From positions 1 to 64,000 of the forward strand of contig PWHR01000078.1 in NCBI GenBank assembly GCA_003554965.1: 64,000 nt of DNA, given 5' to 3'. Shown piece after piece: positions 23,887 through 33,341 of this stretch; positions within the stretch are counted from its first letter, which is position 1; each line of letters opens with the position of its first letter. The DNA comes from Thermoplasmata archaeon. Lineage in GTDB: Archaea > Thermoplasmatota > Thermoplasmata > Halarchaeoplasmatales > Halarchaeoplasmataceae. Made by a program: the position numbers and the translations under genes. The notes under the pieces were generated by a model that saw only the letters and a program-made list of their open reading frames with translations, ran no database searches and had not been told where the DNA came from.

Positions 23887-25545
23887 TCATCCTATAATAT
23901 ACGCCTGGCACTCTTCCGTAAGATATACCCGATAGAAGTTTTCCGTGTAATTTTGTTTCAACTCCTCGTTGAAAGGTCTTGGATTTTCTCCTTGGACGGT
24001 AACTGTACCTTTCAACATCTCTTGATCCCACATAAGATAACTCGCTTCATGATCATCTAGATCTCTGACCGCCTCGCTCAGATCAGGATTGAAATACATA
24101 TCATCTCCCTGCCTTCTAGTGAGGTTTAAGTTGCCGACGGAGAAGGCGGCAGTGCTCATCCTGTAATCCGTAGCAGTTTTTCTTTCTGTTGTGCTCCTCA
24201 GCCAGAAACCAGCCTCAACATCCTCCCAGTCAGTCCCTTCTGTAAAGCCTCCTGCTCTTTCTTGAGAGGGATAAGCTAGAGGGATCATAGTTCCAACCAT
24301 GATAAATATCACTAGGGATAGAACAGCGGTCTTTTTGGCTTCTTCTCTAGGGTTTGTCATCAAATGGAATTGAGTCAGACCTACCCCAAATAACAAAGCC
24401 ACTGAAAAGAGGAGGAAAGTCAGGTGCCTCATCGGAAGTAAGGAACTGGATTGAGTGATAACACCTGCAGTGATAGAAAGAACGATGAAACAGAACCAGC
24501 CGATGAGGGACGGACCTTCATTCAGGGCCTTTATTATCTTTCTAGATGAAAGACCGAATAAAGCTAAAACAACAAGAGGCAAGTATAACAAAACCATAGC
24601 CCCCAGTTCTATATCCCTGACAGGTAAAGTTCCTAATGCAACGTTGATCAAAATGGGGATAGTTATGAGCAGAGCGATAGAGAAAAACACTAGAAATGAT
24701 TTAATATTCTGCTTATGGACGTTTACAGGTACTTTAAAATCATACTTCCTGCGCAGCCGGACTAATATCTCTATGAATAGAAGCACCAGTAAAGGCACTA
24801 ATATGATCGAAAAAGAAGGAAGTCCTAGGGCACCTTGGATCCTCCTCTGGCCAAATGGCTCAGCGTAGAATATCCAATAGATGATCGTGAGTATGAAAAA
24901 TGAGATGAAAAGAAAGGTACGTTTTTTGTCCATATCCCATTCATGTGATCTCCAGAGTCGGGAAACGAAGACTCCTCCTAGAAGCATAAGTAGCAAAAAA
25001 TATGTTGACATGTGATGAGTTATTATCATCGCGGCTAGAACTATGAACATTATGAGTAGGGATTTTTTGTTTTTACGAAATGTCGTCACGCCTAACGTCA
25101 AGATGAATGCGAAAAAAAAGAATCCAAGGGTTTCAGGCCTTGGTTGAGAATAACCATAGATCACCGGAGGTAAAGTAGAGAAAAAGAAGGAGGAAAGTAT
25201 CGCTGGTCTCCAGTCATCCATCAATTTATTCACTATCAAAAATACGAACAATGGAGAAAGAGCGGATATCAATACCGGGACGAACATTGTGGAATAGAAA
25301 AGATCCGCTCCCGAAAGCATGCTGAAAGATCCTCCGATTATGAACATGCCTGGAAAGAATGGATAGGCCTGGCCCCATCCGTCGATGGAAAGATAAGATC
25401 CACCAGTTTGTACCCATTGGTTTGTATAGTAAAAGTATTCCCCAAAATCTAGCCCCCAGAGTGTATATTCGTAAAGAGGTAAGGTCCTGATCAAGACAGA
25501 GAAACTGATTATGGCTATGAGAGCGAACCAACCCGATCTTTTCAT
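23887..25545 (-). CDS. GT-C-like integral membrane protein
   Basis: A 552-residue protein with 12 or more membrane helices and a C-terminal soluble tail. The first extracytoplasmic loop after helix 1 has acidic residues (LWGLDFGEYFYYTNQW), the position where GT-C glycosyltransferases (PMT/STT3/ArnT) keep their catalytic Asp/Glu. FTEGTDWEDVEAGFWLR and the tail resemble sugar-transferase or STT3-like soluble parts. It may transfer lipid-linked sugars in surface glycosylation, but the family assignment rests on topology, and the exact substrate is unknown. It shares a strand with the 180-residue membrane protein. Confidence 0.62.
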   Translation of the reverse strand: MKRSGWFALIAIISFSVLIRTLPLYEYTLWGLDFGEYFYYTNQWVQTGGSYLSIDGWGQAYPFFPGMFIIGGSFSMLSGADLFYSTMFVPVLISALSPLFVFLIVNKLMDDWRPAILSSFFFSTLPPVIYGYSQPRPETLGFFFFAFILTLGVTTFRKNKKSLLIMFIVLAAMIITHHMSTYFLLLMLLGGVFVSRLWRSHEWDMDKKRTFLFISFFILTIIYWIFYAEPFGQRRIQGALGLPSFSIILVPLLVLLFIEILVRLRRKYDFKVPVNVHKQNIKSFLVFFSIALLITIPILINVALGTLPVRDIELGAMVLLYLPLVVLALFGLSSRKIIKALNEGPSLIGWFCFIVLSITAGVITQSSSLLPMRHLTFLLFSVALLFGVGLTQFHLMTNPREEAKKTAVLSLVIFIMVGTMIPLAYPSQERAGGFTEGTDWEDVEAGFWLRSTTERKTATDYRMSTAAFSVGNLNLTRRQGDDMYFNPDLSEAVRDLDDHEASYLMWDQEMLKGTVTVQGENPRPFNEELKQNYTENFYRVYLTEECQAYIIG

Positions 25546-25599
25546 CGAGTAAGTATAAAATGATGACTGCTTATATCGTTTTTCCTATCTGATCTCCCA

Positions 25600-25608
25600 A
25601 ATTATAAT
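25600..25608 (+). promoter_or_regulatory. TATA-like box before E1-like gene
   Basis: AAATTATAATT lies about 25-30 bases before the ATG at 25632, and this placement is the reason for preferring that ATG over the TTG at 25623. Confidence 0.4.
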
Positions 25609-25631
25609 TACAGCTGTCACGATTGAAGAAT

Positions 25632-26630
25632 ATGGGATCAAAAAGATATGCTCGCCACCTCGTTCTACCCGAGGTTGGTGAGGAAGGCCAAAATAGATTA
25701 AAAGAAAGCTCTGTTGCGGTATTTGGATTAGGGGCTCTGGGTTCAACCATAACTGATGCACTAGCAAGGACCGGTGTAGGAGAACTTAAACTCGTCGATA
25801 GAGACTTCGTGGAGATATCCAATTTGAATCACCAGATACTCTATGACGAAAAAGACCTTGACATGCCTAAAGCTGAAGCCGCTGCAAAACGAGTAAATGA
25901 GATCAATTCTGATATAGAAGCCCACGGTGTTGTAGCGGATATAAATCCCACCAATGTTGAGGAGTTGGTAGAGGGTGTAGATCTGGTCATGGATGGATCA
26001 GATAATATGGAACTTCGTTACCTCATCAACGACGCATGCATAAAAAAAGAGATACCTTGGGTATACACCGCTGTTCTAGCCACATACGGCATGACGATGA
26101 ACGTTCTTCCGGAAAAAGGTCCATGCATGAGGTGCTTGATCCCAAAGAAACCTTCTAGAGGGAGTATGGAAACATGCGAGACCGCCGGCATACTTTTCTC
26201 ACTTCCTAGGACCATGGCCAACATCGCCTGTACTGAAGCAGTAAAGTATCTTATCGGTGAAAAAAATCGTGAAGAGCTTTTGACCTTCAATATATGGGAT
26301 TCAGAATTCGAATTGACCAAGGTCGAAAGAAGAGATGAATGTAAAACCTGTAAACAGAATGATTTTGAGTTCCTGGAAATCGAAGAGGATATGATAAGCG
26401 AACTCTGTGGAAGAAATTCAATCCAGATAACCCCCTCAGAGGATGTACAACTGGTTTTGGAAGAGCTCCACGGAAGATTTGAGAGATCCGAAATAAAGGG
26501 AATAAGCATGTTGAAAGTCGATCTAGAAGATTATACCATGAATATCTTCAAGGATGGTAGAGTGATAGTCGAAGGGACCGAAGATCCGAAGAAGGCTAAG
26601 ACTCTCTATTCACAGTATATCGGTCAATGA
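25632..26630 (+). CDS. ThiF/MoeB/E1-like adenylating enzyme
   Basis: About 332 residues. The ATP-binding Rossmann domain is clear: VAVFGLGALGSTITDALART, VDRDFVEISNLNHQ and MDGSDNMELRYLIND. Two Cys pairs for structural zinc are CMRC (about 159) and CKTC (about 237), and METCETAGIL holds the probable acceptor Cys. These enzymes adenylate the C-terminal Gly-Gly of ubiquitin-like sulfur carriers (SAMPs, ThiS, MoaD). About 100 residues follow the last zinc Cys (ending YSQYIGQ). It converges on a ThiI-type gene, which may use the resulting thiocarboxylate (inference). Confidence 0.9.
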   Translation: MGSKRYARHLVLPEVGEEGQNRLKESSVAVFGLGALGSTITDALARTGVGELKLVDRDFVEISNLNHQILYDEKDLDMPKAEAAAKRVNEINSDIEAHGVVADINPTNVEELVEGVDLVMDGSDNMELRYLINDACIKKEIPWVYTAVLATYGMTMNVLPEKGPCMRCLIPKKPSRGSMETCETAGILFSLPRTMANIACTEAVKYLIGEKNREELLTFNIWDSEFELTKVERRDECKTCKQNDFEFLEIEEDMISELCGRNSIQITPSEDVQLVLEELHGRFERSEIKGISMLKVDLEDYTMNIFKDGRVIVEGTEDPKKAKTLYSQYIGQ

Positions 26631-26642
26631 AAATTTTTACGT

Positions 26643-27299
26643 TCAGGTTTCATTAGATTCGAAGTCTAACCCGTCCAAAAGTTCAGGTACATCTAATTTT
26701 TTCTCTTCTTCCCTAAGTATTTTGGAATCGCTCCTTATATTGGGTTCTTCCGGAGTCAACATGCAGCATACAGTCGGTTGGATCGATATCTCATACGTCC
26801 CTATCTTTTTGGCGATCTCGATGGTCTCATTTTTGTCCAAGCCGAGCAAGGGTCGATGGATGGTGACGTCCACAGCTTCATCTACAGCTCTCAGGTTGCT
26901 CAATGTCTGAGAAGCCACTTGACCGAGTGATTCTCCCGTGGCTATCGAGTCAGCATCCAATTTTTCTGCCAATTTTTTCGCGGCCCTGTACATCATCCTT
27001 CTACAGAGCAAACATCTCATATGTTTATTCCCTTCTCGAGCTATCTTTTTCTGCACATAGCCAAAACTAGCTACAAAGTGGGTGATACCGCCATGTATGC
27101 TTTTCAATCTCTCAGCTAATTCCTCAACTGTCTTGATAGTTTTTTCATCTGTAAAAGGTCTATTATCAAGGCTGAGAAGTATAACTTCTGCGCCGTTCTC
27201 GGCCAAAAGATGGGCGGCAACTGGTGAATCTATACCTCCTGAAAGTAACAAGACTGTTTTTTCTGTCATGCTTTGAGTGAATATTGGTTTATCTTCCAT
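26643..27299 (-). CDS. ThiI-type PP-loop sulfurtransferase domain protein
   Basis: A 218-residue protein matching the PP-loop (AANH) half of ThiI, which makes 4-thiouridine in tRNA. LLLSGGIDSPVAAHLL is the ATP PP-loop; MRCLLCRRMMYRAA, ATGESLGQVASQT and RPLLGLDKNETIEIAKKIG follow as in ThiI, and QPTVCCMLTPEEP holds the late Cys pair. The THUMP RNA-binding and ferredoxin-like N-terminal domains and the rhodanese domain are absent, so a partner is needed for tRNA binding, or it acts on another substrate. Met11 (27269, MTEKTVLLLSGG) may be the true start. Confidence 0.82.
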   Translation of the reverse strand: MEDKPIFTQSMTEKTVLLLSGGIDSPVAAHLLAENGAEVILLSLDNRPFTDEKTIKTVEELAERLKSIHGGITHFVASFGYVQKKIAREGNKHMRCLLCRRMMYRAAKKLAEKLDADSIATGESLGQVASQTLSNLRAVDEAVDVTIHRPLLGLDKNETIEIAKKIGTYEISIQPTVCCMLTPEEPNIRSDSKILREEEKKLDVPELLDGLDFESNET

Positions 27300-27386
27300 C
27301 GTTTAAAAACATATCGACCTGCCGCAGGCTCTAAAGAGCAAAAAACTTATAAATGGAATGTATGTACCACAAAAGGATTAAAGGAT

Positions 27387-27581
27387 ATGATTATGAAAAG
27401 AGAGTTCACCCGATTCGAAAAGGCAAGGATAATCGGCGCCCGTGCCCTTCAGGTTTCCATGGGAGCCCCTACTCTATTGTCGTTAGACGAAGACGAAGCC
27501 CTAGGGCCAGTGGATATTGCTATAAATGAGTTTGAAAATGATGTTATCCCGATAACTGTTATAAGAGAGGAAAAACGATGA
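27387..27581 (+). CDS. rpoK: RNA polymerase subunit K (omega-like)
   Basis: A 64-residue subunit. REFTRFEKARIIGARALQVS is the RpoK/Rpb6 core that clamps the large subunit's C terminus, with GAPTLL and DIAINEFENDVIPITVIR following. The frame is open from 27273, but ATG at 27387 follows an AGGAT site and gives the expected length; the upstream 38 residues are not family-like. It overlaps rps2 by four bases, the classic archaeal rpoK-rps2 arrangement. Confidence 0.93.
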   Translation: MIMKREFTRFEKARIIGARALQVSMGAPTLLSLDEDEALGPVDIAINEFENDVIPITVIREEKR

Positions 27582-28207
27582 CTGAGGAAGAAAAAGAAGA
27601 TGAAAATGAGGAGGAAGAAAAACTGATACCCGAAGAGACCTACCTTACTGCTGGAGTTCACATAGGTACTCAACAGAAAGCTAAGGATATGGAGCAGTTC
27701 ATCCATAAAGTTAGAAACGACGGCTTGTTCGTCTTAGATATCGATCAAGCGGACAGCCGCATAAGGAGTTTAGCGAGTTTTCTCTCTAATTACCCCGAGA
27801 ATAGGATCCTACTGGTCTCAGCAAGGCAGTACGGTAAACGTCCGATCGAAAAGTTTTCAGACATAATGGGAACTGCTAGTATAGCTGGTAGATTCATCCC
27901 TGGAACACTAACTAACCCTTCTCTAGACCAGTTCATAGAACCAGAAGTAATCGTTGTTATAGATCCCGCCGCTGATCGTCAAGCGGTCAAAGAAGCTGTA
28001 AACGCGGGATTGCCCATAGTCGGATTGGTCGATACGAACAACACGTTAGAAAACGTGGATTTTGCATTACCCACGAACAACAAAGGTCGTAAATCTCTAG
28101 CGCTTGTATTCTGGTTATTGGCGAGAGAGATGAAATTGATCAAGGGCGAGATCGACGATAGAGAGGAATTCGACTACGAGGTCGATGATTTCGAGCAGAC
28201 CCTTTGA
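27578..28207 (+). CDS. rps2: ribosomal protein uS2
   Basis: A 209-residue small-subunit protein. LTAGVHIGTQQKAKDMEQF, the basic strand RNDGLFVLDI, RIAGRFIPGT-type segment (read as SIAGRFIPGTLTNP) and PIVGLVDTNN are S2 hallmarks. The first 20 residues are acidic. It is translated with rpoK through the overlapping ATGA. Confidence 0.95.
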   Translation: MTEEEKEDENEEEEKLIPEETYLTAGVHIGTQQKAKDMEQFIHKVRNDGLFVLDIDQADSRIRSLASFLSNYPENRILLVSARQYGKRPIEKFSDIMGTASIAGRFIPGTLTNPSLDQFIEPEVIVVIDPAADRQAVKEAVNAGLPIVGLVDTNNTLENVDFALPTNNKGRKSLALVFWLLAREMKLIKGEIDDREEFDYEVDDFEQTL

Positions 28208-28429
28208 AATCGACTAAAGATCACGGACATCTTATCTTCTAAAAACCCTCTCTCATTTACCCTTTTATAGTAAAAGATACGACATCTACCATAACTCCCA
28301 TGAGGATCTCCTTCAATAATTTATATCGCCCTGTTTTTGGTATCTGTGAGAGAGATATAAAAACAAAAATGTTTTCCAAAAAACATATAAATTTCAATTA
28401 TATTAGCCTACTGCAGGGAAGATGATAGG

Positions 28430-29821
28430 ATGAAGGACAAACTCTCAAAACTCATCGAAAAGAGCGTTGGAGATTATGTAGAAGCTAGATTCCATGAAAG
28501 AGATGAAAAATTTATCGAAGTTAGTAACGGCGAAGTAGAGGATGTCCGTTCGAAGCTACTGTCAGGCGTAGGCCTAAGAGTACTGAAAAACGGCGCTTGG
28601 GGTTTTAGCAGTACGAGTAAAACGGATAAAAAGTCTTTAAAGACGGCTCTAAAAGAAGCCGAAAAGTCCGCAAAAATCTCCAGCGAGGCGAAGAAGGAAA
28701 GTATGGAGGGATTGAAAGAGGGAAATATAGCTGAAGGAAGATATGAAGCAGCAGTTAACGATAGTGCTAAAAATTACAGTATGGAAGAGAAGATGAATAT
28801 GGTCAAAGATACTGAGAAGATGGTCAGAAAGGAAGATGAGATAAGATCTGGAAAGTGTAGATGGCACGAGATACATGATGAGAAATCTATAGTTAACTCG
28901 TATGGAAGTGAAGTAGAGCTATCAGATGAGAAATTAGAATTCTACGTTCTAGCTTATTCACTCGATAACGGAGAAAGGATATCAGGAGTAGAATCCACTG
29001 GAGTCACCGGCGGATGGAAGGATCTTTTTGAAGAAGAAAGTCCGGAAAAGATGGGATCTAAAGCAGTTAAAACCGCCCAAGATCTTTTAGATGCTAAGAC
29101 ACCTAAAGGGGAGAGAACAACCGTGGTCTTAAATCCCGAGATGGTCGGTCTGATCTCTCACGAAGCTATAGGTCACACGGTAGAGGCCGATTTCGTCCTC
29201 TCGGGTTCGATAACTAAAGGAAAGATAGATGAAAAAGTCGCCAGCGATAAGGTAACCCTTGTCGATGACGGTAAGGCCGATCCACATGCAGGAGGTTGGT
29301 TACCCATCGATGATGAGGGTATTGAGGCTAAACGAACAGAGATAATAAAGAACGGGATCTTGAAGAATTACCTCTGCGACAGAGAGACCGCTGAGATATT
29401 GAATATGAAACCGATGGGGAACGCACGCGCCTATGAATATTCTGATGAACCTATAGTCAGGATGAGCAACACATTCATAGAGCCAGGGGACTACTCGCCC
29501 GAAGAGCTAATCGAAGAGATAGACGAAGGCTATTATCTTGAAGGTGCTCAAGGAGGACAGGCCGATGCCAACGCCGAATTCATGTTCGGAGTAGAGAAAG
29601 CCTACAAGATCGAGAATGGCGAGAAAAAGGATCTCTTCAGAGGAGTTTCCATATCCGGCTCTGGATTCGAAGTGTTGAAGAGTATAGATGCTGTAGCTGA
29701 GGACTTCAGATTCGATATGGGATCTGGCTTCTGTGGAAAAAGACAGATGGCCAAAGTCGATGGCGGAGGACCCCATCTGAGATGTGAAGCTATAATCGGC
29801 GGAAAACAGGAGGGGAAATAG
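28430..29821 (+). CDS. tldD: TldD metalloprotease subunit
   Basis: A 463-residue TldD/PmbA-family protein. It carries the zinc motif HEAIGHTVEAD (HExxxH), which marks the catalytic TldD subunit and is absent from its partner. AQGGQADANAEFMFGVEKAY and GGPHLRCEAIIGG near the end are family typical. With TldE it unfolds and degrades peptides, best known from microcin B17 processing in bacteria. A TATA-like ACATATAAATT lies about 45 bases before the start. The downstream tldE starts at the very next base after its stop. Confidence 0.93.
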   Translation: MKDKLSKLIEKSVGDYVEARFHERDEKFIEVSNGEVEDVRSKLLSGVGLRVLKNGAWGFSSTSKTDKKSLKTALKEAEKSAKISSEAKKESMEGLKEGNIAEGRYEAAVNDSAKNYSMEEKMNMVKDTEKMVRKEDEIRSGKCRWHEIHDEKSIVNSYGSEVELSDEKLEFYVLAYSLDNGERISGVESTGVTGGWKDLFEEESPEKMGSKAVKTAQDLLDAKTPKGERTTVVLNPEMVGLISHEAIGHTVEADFVLSGSITKGKIDEKVASDKVTLVDDGKADPHAGGWLPIDDEGIEAKRTEIIKNGILKNYLCDRETAEILNMKPMGNARAYEYSDEPIVRMSNTFIEPGDYSPEELIEEIDEGYYLEGAQGGQADANAEFMFGVEKAYKIENGEKKDLFRGVSISGSGFEVLKSIDAVAEDFRFDMGSGFCGKRQMAKVDGGGPHLRCEAIIGGKQEGK

Positions 29822-31174
29822 ATGTCCGAAATACTCTCACTAGGAAACACCCTTGTCAAAAGAGCAAAAGAGAAAGGAGCTGATGAAGCTGAGATCTATA
29901 TGGAAAACGAGAAGATCAAAGAAGTACTCGTCGAGAACGATCAGATAAAGATGGGGAAATCTCAGGTAAAAGAAGGCGTGGGTATAAGGGTACTGATAGA
30001 TGATAAAATCGGTTTTGCCGCGGTGAACAGTTTTGATAAAGACTCTATACTTCCTAAGATAGATGAAGCAATCAGTATCGCTAGATCTTCTATAAAGGAT
30101 GAAAATAACTTGATCCCATCTCCTAAAAAAATAGAAAAAATAAGCGGCATATACGACGAAGAAGCAAAAAACTTCGATATATCTGATGCTTTGGATCATG
30201 GAAAAAACATGCTGAAAGGGGCGAAGGATTACGATGATAGATTCCAGTTCAGCTCAGGGACGTTCACGTCGGAAATCACGAACCGAGCTATAGTGAACTC
30301 CAAAGGAATAGAAGAAGAGGAGAAATTTAGTAAATTCACCTATGACGGCCTTGGTATGGCCGTCGATGGATATGAAGTCTCTAGCTTCGACGTGAAAAGA
30401 GATGGTGTTTATCATATAGACGAAATCGACACGGAGGGATTGGGAAGAGAACTGGCTAAGAATACAGTGAATTCATTGGGAGCCAAAAAAGGAGAAAAAT
30501 TCGTTGGGACGGCTCTCTTCGCAACGGACAGTCTCCCCATTATCCTTTACATGGGCATGATCCGTCCATTAAATGCGAACAGAGTACAGAAAGGCCAGAG
30601 CAAATTTGAAGGGAAAGTCGGTGAGAAAATCACCAGTTCTAGACTGACCGTTCGAGATGATTCGACCACTAATGAAGGCCTCGGGTGCCGAAGTTTCGAT
30701 AGAGAGGGCCAGCCTACACCCCCTATTGATGTCATCAAAGAAGGTGAATTAAAAAATTACTATCATAATTCCTACACCGCTAAGAAGGCTGGGAAGGTTT
30801 CTACAGGCCACGCTTCCGGTGATGCGAGCGAGATGCCGGGCATCGGACCGACTAATTTCGTAATAGAGCCAGGAAAAAAGACTGTTGAACGGTTGATAGA
30901 GGAGATAGAAAAAGGTATTTTGATCAATCGATTCTCAGGAAACGTTGACCCTGTGAGTGGAGATCTTTCTGGAGTGGTCAAGGGAGGCCATCTGATAGAG
31001 AACGGAGAAAAAAAGTATCCTGTGAGAGAGACCATGATATCCGGTAACATCTACGAGATGTTGAATAAAATATCTGGTCTCTCCAAAAAAGTGATCAGCC
31101 GCCCGCTGTTTTTCGGCGGAGGGATCATCACTCCTTACATCAGAATCGAGGACCTATCTTTCACTTCTGAGTAG
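29822..31174 (+). CDS. tldE: TldE/PmbA subunit
   Basis: A 450-residue TldD/PmbA-family protein without the HExxxH motif; the equivalent region reads LFATDSLPIILYMG. N-terminal half (KEVLVENDQIKMGKSQ, GIRVLIDDKIGFAA) aligns with that of TldD, as expected for paralogous subunits. GFAS-type and late segments such as DPVSGDLSGVVKGGHLIENG are family typical. It forms the non-catalytic wall of the TldD/TldE heterodimer. Abutting placement with tldD supports equal production. Confidence 0.93.
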   Translation: MSEILSLGNTLVKRAKEKGADEAEIYMENEKIKEVLVENDQIKMGKSQVKEGVGIRVLIDDKIGFAAVNSFDKDSILPKIDEAISIARSSIKDENNLIPSPKKIEKISGIYDEEAKNFDISDALDHGKNMLKGAKDYDDRFQFSSGTFTSEITNRAIVNSKGIEEEEKFSKFTYDGLGMAVDGYEVSSFDVKRDGVYHIDEIDTEGLGRELAKNTVNSLGAKKGEKFVGTALFATDSLPIILYMGMIRPLNANRVQKGQSKFEGKVGEKITSSRLTVRDDSTTNEGLGCRSFDREGQPTPPIDVIKEGELKNYYHNSYTAKKAGKVSTGHASGDASEMPGIGPTNFVIEPGKKTVERLIEEIEKGILINRFSGNVDPVSGDLSGVVKGGHLIENGEKKYPVRETMISGNIYEMLNKISGLSKKVISRPLFFGGGIITPYIRIEDLSFTSE

Positions 31175-31209
31175 TAAGTCAAAAAAAAGAAAACAAGTGA
31201 GAAGGGAGT

Positions 31210-32469
31210 TCATCCCTCTAAAACCTTTTTTATCCTTTCAAGAGCCCAGTCCAATTCTTTTTTTGTTATCACAAGAGGAGGAGCGAACCTCAATACCGTT
31301 TCTTTAGTATCTTTGACAAGCACTCCTTCTTCTTTCAGTTCTTCCGCATAGGGTCTTGCCTTTTCTTTCAGTTCTACTCCTATGAAAAGACCTCTACCTC
31401 TAACGTCTTTTATCTTAGAGTTGTTTATCTCCTTCAGCTCATGGCGGAAGTACCTGCCCATCTCCCTCGAATTTTCTACAAAATTCTCTTCCTGTATGAC
31501 CTCTATAGCTCTAGTAGCTGCTGCGGCCCCTAAAGGATTTCCTCCAAATGTTGAACCGTGTGATCCAGGATTGAATACATCCATTATTTCCTCATCGGCG
31601 GCGATAGCCGAAACTGGATATACTCCGGCACTGAGAGCTTTACCCAAGATATAGATGTCAGGCTCCACATCCTCCCAATCGCATGCGAACATCTTACCTG
31701 TTCTTCCCAGACCCGTCTGTATCTCGTCGGCTATGAAAAGAACATTCTCTTTCTCACATATCTCCTTAGCCTCTTTCAGGTAACCGGTCGGTGGAAGGAC
31801 TATTCCTCCCTCACCCTGCATCGGTTCCACAAGGAATCCCACTGTGTTGGGTCCGATAGCCTGCTCTAGTGCTTCTATATCACCGAAGGGTACGACTTCG
31901 AACCCTTGAGTGAATGGACCATAACCTTCTCTATAATATGATCTAGTGCTGAATGATATGACCGTTATAGATCTACCGTGGAAGTTGTTTGAACATACTA
32001 TTATCTCTGCTTTATCCTCCTCGACTTCTTTCTCAAAATAACCCCATCTTCTGGCAGCTTTTATCGCGGTTTCTACAGCTTCCGTTCCAGAATTCATCGG
32101 AAGGACTTTTTCCTTACCAGTTATCTCAGAAACTTTTTCGTAAAAGCGCCCGAGCTGATCGTTCATGAATGCCCGAGATGTAAGTGTGACATCATCTGCC
32201 TGATCTTTCAATACTTCAACGACTTCAGGATGACAGTGACCGTGGCTCACGGCAGAATAAGCACTCAACATATCCATGTACTTATTCCCATCAACATCTT
32301 CTACCCAAACACCTTCTGCATCAGAGATAACCACGGGCAGAGGATCATAATTTTTTGCCCCGTATTTTTTTGTCAACTCTATAATCTCTTCACTTTTTTT
32401 CGAGGCTTTATCCTCGTTTTCAGTTTCCATCTCTTCATTTTCGATATTTTCGTTTTCTTCCGATCCCAT
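31210..32469 (-). CDS. rocD: ornithine aminotransferase (class III)
   Basis: A 419-residue PLP enzyme. [20 protein letters not shown] and [19 protein letters not shown] are the ornithine aminotransferase N-terminal pattern; [13 protein letters not shown] binds PLP phosphate, [12 protein letters not shown] has the ring Asp, and [10 protein letters not shown] has the Schiff-base Lys. It converts ornithine to glutamate semialdehyde, or the reverse. About 30 acidic residues precede the conserved core. Acetylornithine or 4-aminobutyrate transaminase is possible but fits less well. Confidence 0.88.
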   Translation of the reverse strand: MGSEENENIENEEMETENEDKASKKSEEIIELTKKYGAKNYDPLPVVISDAEGVWVEDVDGNKYMDMLSAYSAVSHGHCHPEVVEVLKDQADDVTLTSRAFMNDQLGRFYEKVSEITGKEKVLPMNSGTEAVETAIKAARRWGYFEKEVEEDKAEIIVCSNNFHGRSITVISFSTRSYYREGYGPFTQGFEVVPFGDIEALEQAIGPNTVGFLVEPMQGEGGIVLPPTGYLKEAKEICEKENVLFIADEIQTGLGRTGKMFACDWEDVEPDIYILGKALSAGVYPVSAIAADEEIMDVFNPGSHGSTFGGNPLGAAAATRAIEVIQEENFVENSREMGRYFRHELKEINNSKIKDVRGRGLFIGVELKEKARPYAEELKEEGVLVKDTKETVLRFAPPLVITKKELDWALERIKKVLEG

Positions 32470-32624
32470 GATATCAGCGGTATCCCCAAAATCTAGTTAT
32501 ATTAAAATCTTTGTTTGAGAGGTTAATAACATCGCTGATAAAGCATAATGAAAAAATCAAATAAAGGGATTTTAGCCTAAAACATCCTACCTTATCTCTA
32601 AAGGGTATTTTAAGGCTGTTACCC

Positions 32625-33173
32625 TTATGTTAGTAGTCCAGCCTTTTTTAATTCTTCTTTTATCTTTTCTACTCCCTCTTCGAGCTGTTCTTCGTTTTTA
32701 CCGCCGGTACAGACCATCCTACCTGATCCAAACAACAATAGAACCACGGGTGAATCATCTAGACGGTAAACAAGTCCGGGGAACTGTTCAGGTTCATACT
32801 CTACCTTTTCTAATCCCAAAGTTATAGCAACAGAGTTTAGATTGAGATCTGTATCCAATTCGTATGAAGCAACGATGTTTTGTATCTTAGCCTTTACTTC
32901 GTCAGCGGTTTCAATGCCCCCTTCGTTCAAAAGCCTCTTTATCTTGTCAACACTTTTCTGGGGCTCATCGAGTGTCACACCACCGGTACAGACCATCTTT
33001 CCGCTAGAGAAAAGTAAAAGAGAAGTGTTCGGTTCATCCATCTTGTAGATAAGTCCAGGAAATTTATCTGGATCGTACTCTGATCCTTCAAGCGCTTCAT
33101 TTACTTCCCATAGATCTAACTCATTTCCTATCGAGGAAGAAGCTACTACGTTTTCTATTGTGAGACCTTCCAT
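32625..33173 (-). CDS. tbp: TATA-box-binding protein
   Basis: A 182-residue TBP made of two direct repeats of about 90 residues. Each has the pattern PGLIYKMDEPNTSLLLFSSG / PGLVYRLDDSPVVLLLFGSG then K/RMVCTGG, with the Phe pairs that kink DNA. It recruits TFB and polymerase to TATA boxes. It has its own AAAGGAG ribosome site and a TTTAAATA box, so unlike many neighbours it has a leader. Confidence 0.97.
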   Translation of the reverse strand: MEGLTIENVVASSSIGNELDLWEVNEALEGSEYDPDKFPGLIYKMDEPNTSLLLFSSGKMVCTGGVTLDEPQKSVDKIKRLLNEGGIETADEVKAKIQNIVASYELDTDLNLNSVAITLGLEKVEYEPEQFPGLVYRLDDSPVVLLLFGSGRMVCTGGKNEEQLEEGVEKIKEELKKAGLLT

Positions 33174-33307
33174 ATATTATCACTCCTTTAAACCTAATTA
33201 TAAAGACCTATTTAAAAGCAAGGGTTGATAATTCAAGGTGATCGTTGATTATTAAGACATAGTAACAGATACTTTCTTAGACTATTGACGAATTAATCGT
33301 TCGACAA

Positions 33308-33316
33308 TTTTATATA
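33308..33316 (+). promoter_or_regulatory. TATA box of the mevalonate-entry cluster
   Basis: TTTATATATAG sits about 27 bases before the ATG at 33342. It is shared in a divergent region with tbp. Transcription from it would be leaderless. Confidence 0.55.
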
Positions 33317-33341
33317 TAGCTTTTTCATAGATGCCTCTAAG

